From Verrucomicrobiota bacterium (GTDB taxonomy: Bacteria; Verrucomicrobiota; Verrucomicrobiia; Opitutales; Opitutaceae): a stretch of 64,000 nucleotides of DNA. Position numbers and translations under genes: made by a program. The stretch's first letter is position 1; each line of letters opens with the position of its first letter. The notes under the pieces were generated by a model that saw only the letters and a program-made list of their open reading frames with translations, did not search any database and was not told where the DNA came from. Shown one piece after another: positions 60,252 to 64,000 of the stretch. The stretch lies in contig JAEZUE010000103.1 in assembly GCA_023443455.1 (NCBI GenBank), positions 92,970 to 156,969 on the forward strand, read 5' to 3'.

Positions 60252-61913
60252 TCACCTCTTCAACAATTCCTCGGCGTGCTGCAGCGCATGCTTCGCGTTG
60301 CGGTCGCCGAGCATGCGGGCCAATTCGGATACGCGTTCCTTCTTCGTCTCGTGGATCGCGCGGATCGTGACCTCGGCACGGTCGCCACTCTGATCCTTCT
60401 CGACCACGAAATGGTGCGCCGCCTGCGCGGCCACCTGCGGCAGATGCGTCACGCACAGCACCTGGTGCTGCTTCGCCAGGCCGGCCATGCGCTCGCCGAC
60501 GATCCGCCCGATCTCGCCGCCCACGTTCGCATCGACCTCGTCGAACACCAGCAGCGGCACGTTGTCGACGTCCGCCAGAATCGTCTTGAGCGCGAGCATC
60601 ACACGCGCGAGCTCGCCGCTCGACGCGATCTTCTGCAACGGCAACGGCGCCTCGCCGACATTGGGCGAAAACAGGAATTCGCAGCTGCAGTCGCCCGTCG
60701 GGCCGAGGTCGGGCTCGGTCGTGAGCCGCACCGAAAAATCGGCCTTCTTGAAGCCGAGTTCCGCGATGCGCTTCGCCGCGGCCTTCGCCAGCTCGCGCGC
60801 CGCCTTCTCGCGCGTGGCCCGCAGCTCGCGCGCGATCGCCAGCGCCGCGTTCTTCGCCGCCGCGATCTGCCGTTCCAGCTTCGCCATCGCGCCGGCGAGG
60901 TCGCCCTGCACCTCGAGCCGGCGCCGCATCTCATCGGCCGCCGCGAGCACGGCCGCGACCGAACCGCCGTATTTGCGCTTCGAATCCAGCCACGCCTCCA
61001 TGCGCGAGGTCAGCTCCTCGACCTGTTCCGGCTCGAAGGAGAAATCGCCGCCGAGCGACTCGAACTCGCGCCCGAGATCCTCGACCTCGTACGACAACGC
61101 CGCCAGCCGGTCGACCAGCGCCTTGCTCGACGGATCGAGCCGCTCCAGATCACGCCCCTCGCGCACCAGCGGGGCGATCAACCCGAGCAGGCCCTCGTCG
61201 CCGCTCAGTCCCTCGGCCACCGCCCGGGCGGAATTGAGCAGTTCCTGCGCGCTGCTCATGCGCTTGAAATCCCGTTCGAGCGCGTCGACGCCCTCGTCGC
61301 TCAGCTCCAATCCGTCGATACTCTCCACCTCGCCGCGCAGGTACTCGATCTGGTCGGGCGACAGCTTCGTCTCGGTCGACAGACGCTGCGCCTCGGCGCA
61401 CAGCTCACGCCACTGCGCGTACGCCGTCGCATAGCGGTCGAGCGCATCGCCATTGCCCGCGAACAAATCGAGCAGCTCGAGCTGACAGCCCGCCTTGAGC
61501 AGGCGGCGCGGTTCGCCCGGCCCGTGGAAATCGATCCAGAGTTCGCCCAGCTCCTGCAACGCCGCCAGCGTGGCCAGTCCGCCGTTGACGGTGATGCGCG
61601 GCGCCTTCTCGCGCGAAACGGTGCGCTTGAGCAGCAGCATCCCGTCCTCGCACGCCGGCAGCTCCAGCCGCTCCAGCACCGCGTCGAGTTCTTTGGTCTT
61701 CGGAAAATGCAGCGCCGCCTCGGCCTCGCAGGCCGGTGCGCCCTGGCGGATCACGGTCTTGTCGACACGTGCGCCGGCGAGCAGTTGGAGCGCCCCCAGC
61801 AGGATGCTTTTGCCCGCGCCCGTCTCGCCGGTCACGGCCGTGAAGCCCGGACCGAATTCCAGTTCGACTGCCTCGAGCAACGCCAGATTGCGAATGCGCA
61901 GATAGTGGAGCAC
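60252..61913 (-). CDS. recN: DNA repair protein RecN
   Basis: 553 residues. SMC-like ATPase that helps repair double-strand breaks. N-terminal HYLRIRNLALLEAVELEFGPGFTAVTGETGAGKSILLGALQLLAG holds Walker A; coiled-coil arms fill the middle; the C-terminal part has the signature SSGELARVMLALKTIL and Walker B PLLVFDEVDANVGGEIG. A GTG at 61913 (giving MLHYLRIRNLALL) is the usual RecN start; a TTG four codons earlier is possible. It lies beside the low-GC orphan gene and is not linked to the repeat-filled region downstream. Confidence 0.95.
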   Translation of the reverse strand: MLHYLRIRNLALLEAVELEFGPGFTAVTGETGAGKSILLGALQLLAGARVDKTVIRQGAPACEAEAALHFPKTKELDAVLERLELPACEDGMLLLKRTVSREKAPRITVNGGLATLAALQELGELWIDFHGPGEPRRLLKAGCQLELLDLFAGNGDALDRYATAYAQWRELCAEAQRLSTETKLSPDQIEYLRGEVESIDGLELSDEGVDALERDFKRMSSAQELLNSARAVAEGLSGDEGLLGLIAPLVREGRDLERLDPSSKALVDRLAALSYEVEDLGREFESLGGDFSFEPEQVEELTSRMEAWLDSKRKYGGSVAAVLAAADEMRRRLEVQGDLAGAMAKLERQIAAAKNAALAIARELRATREKAARELAKAAAKRIAELGFKKADFSVRLTTEPDLGPTGDCSCEFLFSPNVGEAPLPLQKIASSGELARVMLALKTILADVDNVPLLVFDEVDANVGGEIGRIVGERMAGLAKQHQVLCVTHLPQVAAQAAHHFVVEKDQSGDRAEVTIRAIHETKKERVSELARMLGDRNAKHALQHAEELLKR

Positions 61914-62024
61914 CCCGCCACGCAAATGATCCGCCGCCCCGGCGTCAAAGCCGGTTGTTGGGGAACCCGATGGAAAGGAGTACCAGACGCCACTGCGGAC
62001 TCCGGTGCCAACGCCCTCAACAAA

Positions 62025-62645
62025 TCACTGGGGCAGAAGTGTACAGCAGGTCGCGATTCGCCCTGATTCCACAATCACCGGTTCGATCTGATCATCGGTA
62101 GGCACGAAACACACCCGGAACTCGTTCTGCCATGAGTAATCTGGAGTCTTCCAGAAAGGCATATCGGGAATGGTTCCATCGTTCACCCCTAACCGCTTCG
62201 GACGATATACCACACGATCGGCAAACCAATGGGTAATTCTGCTCGGGAGATGCCATTTCACTGCATCAGCAAAAGCGGCAATATCCCTGATCAGTACACA
62301 ACCATCACCCAAGTCGGTCGGAGAAGCTGTTAGCGGCTTCCATGAGCAGCAAAACACGTATACGTTATGAATCGCGTACTTGAACACCTTCGAGCGTCGA
62401 TCAGCTGCAGCATGCCCGCCAAGGTAGCAGGTCAGAAGCGATTGCCTGCCCATTATCACCAACGGATCAACAGTAGGCTGAGCTTCCACTGAGTAGAACG
62501 TCGTCTCGCCCGAGCCTTCCTCCAAATCGCCGACGATCCGACCATGCTTCGCCACATTGCGGTAATCGTACAAAGTACCGATTCGTACCCGTCCATGATC
62601 CACCAGTTCGCGCGCAAACTTTGTGTATTTGTAGCCCGCGATCAT
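62025..62645 (-). CDS. Hypothetical protein of low GC, probably acquired
   Basis: 206 residues. The start MIAGYKYTKFARELVDHGRVRIGTLYDYRNVAKHGRIVGDLEEGSGETTFY and internal FCCSWKPLTASPTDLGDGCVLI suggest a compact globular enzyme-like fold; the pattern recalls uncharacterised proteins with a YKYxKF...RIGTLYDYR opening. I cannot assign a family or activity. Base composition is near half G+C, well below the surrounding DNA, and codon choice is looser. There is no signal peptide. It stands alone between recN and the PaaX-like gene. Confidence 0.6.
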   Translation of the reverse strand: MIAGYKYTKFARELVDHGRVRIGTLYDYRNVAKHGRIVGDLEEGSGETTFYSVEAQPTVDPLVIMGRQSLLTCYLGGHAAADRRSKVFKYAIHNVYVFCCSWKPLTASPTDLGDGCVLIRDIAAFADAVKWHLPSRITHWFADRVVYRPKRLGVNDGTIPDMPFWKTPDYSWQNEFRVCFVPTDDQIEPVIVESGRIATCCTLLPQ

Positions 62646-62705
62646 CGATAGGTTGTCATAGGGTCTACCCGCCCCTTTGACAAGTTGACCGTCGGAAACG
62701 ATAGC

Positions 62706-62882
62706 TTAGGCGCTCAAGACCATGAAGGCATGGGCCTCGGTGCCGGCGATGTGGCCATTGAGCTTCTCGAGTGCCTTCGCGAGCTTGGCCTTTTCGTCGC
62801 CGGAGCCGGCGGCCAAGGCGACCGTTTCCACGGTTTCTGGGCCGATCCCAACGTCTTGATCCAAGGTCACTCGGTCTGACAC
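62706..62882 (-). CDS. Possible small ORF of 58 residues
   Basis: From a GTG at 62882 to a TAA, the reading begins SDRVTLDQDVGIGPETV and continues into a helix with alternating charge, GDEKAKLAKALEKLNGHIAG, ending MVLSA. The sequence looks protein-like, not random, and may be a small regulator or the end of a broken gene. No homologue comes to mind and no ribosome site is clear. The rest of 62646-63035 shows no convincing gene. Confidence 0.3.
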   Translation of the reverse strand: MSDRVTLDQDVGIGPETVETVALAAGSGDEKAKLAKALEKLNGHIAGTEAHAFMVLSA

Positions 62883-63035
62883 GTCGCCGGCGCAGCCGCC
62901 CTGCTCTGCTGCTTCGCACTCTTCACGCTATCGCATTCGCAATCGAGCCCGGCCCACCCCCGCCAACCGATCGCCGCCAAGGAATCGGTCCACCAACTAT
63001 GATGAGCCACCACGCCAAGACCGCCGCCTCGCTGC

Positions 63036-63076
63036 GGACGCAGATCCCCGTCCGACCGCGACAGGTATTTGCGTCC
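63036..63076. repeat. Inverted repeat just upstream of the PaaX-like gene (family G copy 1)
   Basis: Arms 63036-63051 and 63061-63076 pair at 13 of 16 positions around a loop CCGACCGCG, 37 bp before the start codon. The loop and the GACGCA-type arms resemble those of the element at 63901. It may be an operator or a mobile hairpin. Confidence 0.5.
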
Positions 63077-63112
63077 TTGCATTGAAACACGAATACCGCC
63101 ACAAGTTCCCCC

Positions 63113-63865
63113 ATGGCGGGATCAATCCGGTTCTTGCTGGCATTGGGGGCCTTGGGTGGCGAAGCGACAGGCGCACTCGCACACACGCTCTGGCACAAAT
63201 TTTCAACCACGGGACGCCGTGCGGAGGCCTATCGCCGACTTCAGGCGAGCGGCCAGATCGAGGTCCATGGCAGCGGCGCGCTCGACGAACGGATCATCCG
63301 GCTGACCACCGCGGGCGCCCGCATCTGCCGCTCCGAGGTCGATCCGGAGCAACTGTGGGCCCGTCCTTGGGACGGCGTTTGGCGTATCGTGGCCTTCGAT
63401 ATTCCTGAAACCGACGCGAAGACCCGGGCCCAACTCCGGCGCAGACTCCACGAACACCGTTTCGGTTGGCTGCAAAACAGCGTGTGGATCAGTCCGGACC
63501 CGGTCGACGAGTTCCAGGCTCTCCTGTGCGAAAAGCACCTGCTCCCCGAATCGCTCACTGTGCTCGACGCCCGCCCGAGCGGCGGGGAAAGCGACGAGGC
63601 GATGGCCACGTCTGCCTGGGATTTCGCTGCCCTCGACAAGGGCCATGAGCACTACCTCGAGGTGCTTCGATTGCGTCCGAAACGCTTCCAGAAACTCGCG
63701 GTTTGGCTCTCCTGGCTCGAAACCGAGCACCGCGCCTGGACCAATCTCGCGAGGCGGGACCCGTTTCTGCCCCGAGTATTGCTCCCCCGATCCTATCGCG
63801 GCCCCGCAATCTGGGCAGCGCGACAGGAAGCCCACGCCACGTTCCAGGCGGCAATAGTCGGTTGA
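63113..63865 (+). CDS. PaaX-like transcriptional regulator
   Basis: 250 residues. An N-terminal winged-helix-like part (RFLLALGALGGEATGALAHTLWHKFSTTGRRAEAYRRLQASGQIEV) leads to the central segment WARPWDGVWRIVAFDIPETDAKTRAQLRRRLHEHRFGWLQNSVWISPDPV, which is the Cas2-like ferredoxin fold of PaaX repressors. The C-terminal helical domain ends RQEAHATFQAAIVG. PaaX controls phenylacetate degradation in E. coli; related proteins regulate other genes. No phenylacetate genes are in view. Similar palindromes lie just upstream and just downstream. Confidence 0.75.
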   Translation: MAGSIRFLLALGALGGEATGALAHTLWHKFSTTGRRAEAYRRLQASGQIEVHGSGALDERIIRLTTAGARICRSEVDPEQLWARPWDGVWRIVAFDIPETDAKTRAQLRRRLHEHRFGWLQNSVWISPDPVDEFQALLCEKHLLPESLTVLDARPSGGESDEAMATSAWDFAALDKGHEHYLEVLRLRPKRFQKLAVWLSWLETEHRAWTNLARRDPFLPRVLLPRSYRGPAIWAARQEAHATFQAAIVG

Positions 63866-63900
63866 TCTGCCAGCGCCACACGCTCCAGGCCCGCGCTCCG

Positions 63901-63944
63901 ATGACGCAAACCCGTGTTCCGATCGCGACACGGATTTGCGTCAT
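63901..63944. repeat. Inverted repeat downstream of the PaaX-like gene (family G copy 2)
   Basis: Arms 63901-63917 and 63928-63944 pair at 16 of 17 positions across a 10-base loop TCCGATCGCG. The arms start ATGACGCAAA. The last bases of the window (GTCACGCAAACCGG from 63983) look like the beginning of another copy. Confidence 0.65.
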
Positions 63945-64000
63945 CACCCAGTACTACCGCCCCTCCACGCAGGGGAATGGCGTCACGCAAACCGGAGTGG

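Overview
This is a high-GC bacterial chromosome segment. It most resembles a verrucomicrobial genome, probably from the Opitutales/Opitutaceae; that is inferred from overall gene style, the many secreted plant-polysaccharide enzymes, the TIGR03790-type protein and the rarity of clear Shine-Dalgarno sites. The cell is Gram-negative in plan: lipoproteins, an ExbB/ExbD pair, an MsbA-like exporter, an O-antigen-ligase-like protein and a YdbH-YnbE-YdbL envelope operon are present. There are no tRNA or rRNA genes, CRISPR arrays or recognisable transposase genes.

Layout. 1-2.6 kb: end of a GspE/PilB-type ATPase, an Hpt protein, a left-handed beta-helix protein. 2.6-6.8 kb (minus): a GNAT acetyltransferase and the ydbH-ynbE-ydbL envelope operon. 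7-10 kb: a large secreted GH10 xylanase fused to a pectate-lyase-like domain. 10.2-14.5 kb: OppB/OppC permeases, an MsbA-like ABC exporter and a DciA-like protein. 14.9-17.6 kb: rpsO-pnp. 17.8-21.6 kb: FtsB-like protein, GspA/ExeA-like ATPase, GspB-like protein, O-antigen-ligase-like protein. 21.8-25.7 kb (minus): exbB-exbD, a small membrane protein, leuC-leuD, with a divergent LysR regulator. 27-31 kb: PAS sensor, GH3 beta-glucosidase, DUF192 lipoprotein. 31-38 kb: M24 peptidase, Fpg/Nei-type glycosylase, M16 peptidase, TlyA methyltransferase. 38-50.6 kb: GH2 enzyme, TIGR03790 protein, membrane STAND-like ATPase, second GH3 enzyme with PA14 domain, GH130 enzyme, secreted metalloprotease. 50.9-55.6 kb: transketolase, rpsP-trmD-rplS, ychF. 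55.8-59.6 kb: lipoprotein plus the ResB/CcsA cytochrome c assembly pair. 60-64 kb: recN, a low-GC orphan gene and a PaaX-like regulator.

How the genes work together. Five carbohydrate-active enzymes (GH10-PL1, two GH3, GH2, GH130) with Opp-type permeases and ExbB/ExbD point to growth on xylan, pectin, glucan or mannan. GspE-like, GspA-like and GspB-like genes suggest a type II secretion or type IV pilus system. Two unrelated secreted enzymes end in the same Gly-rich/membrane-helix/Arg tail, which looks like a sorting signal.

The most striking non-coding feature is the density of intergenic palindromes. There are several REP-like families headed by GTAG or GTGG, often paired in opposite orientation; a bidirectional-terminator palindrome family with a GTGACGGTCGTCAC core (three copies, with compensatory changes); and a MITE-like element of about 125 bp (two inverted copies). 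In four genes the REP head GTAG supplies the TAG stop codon.
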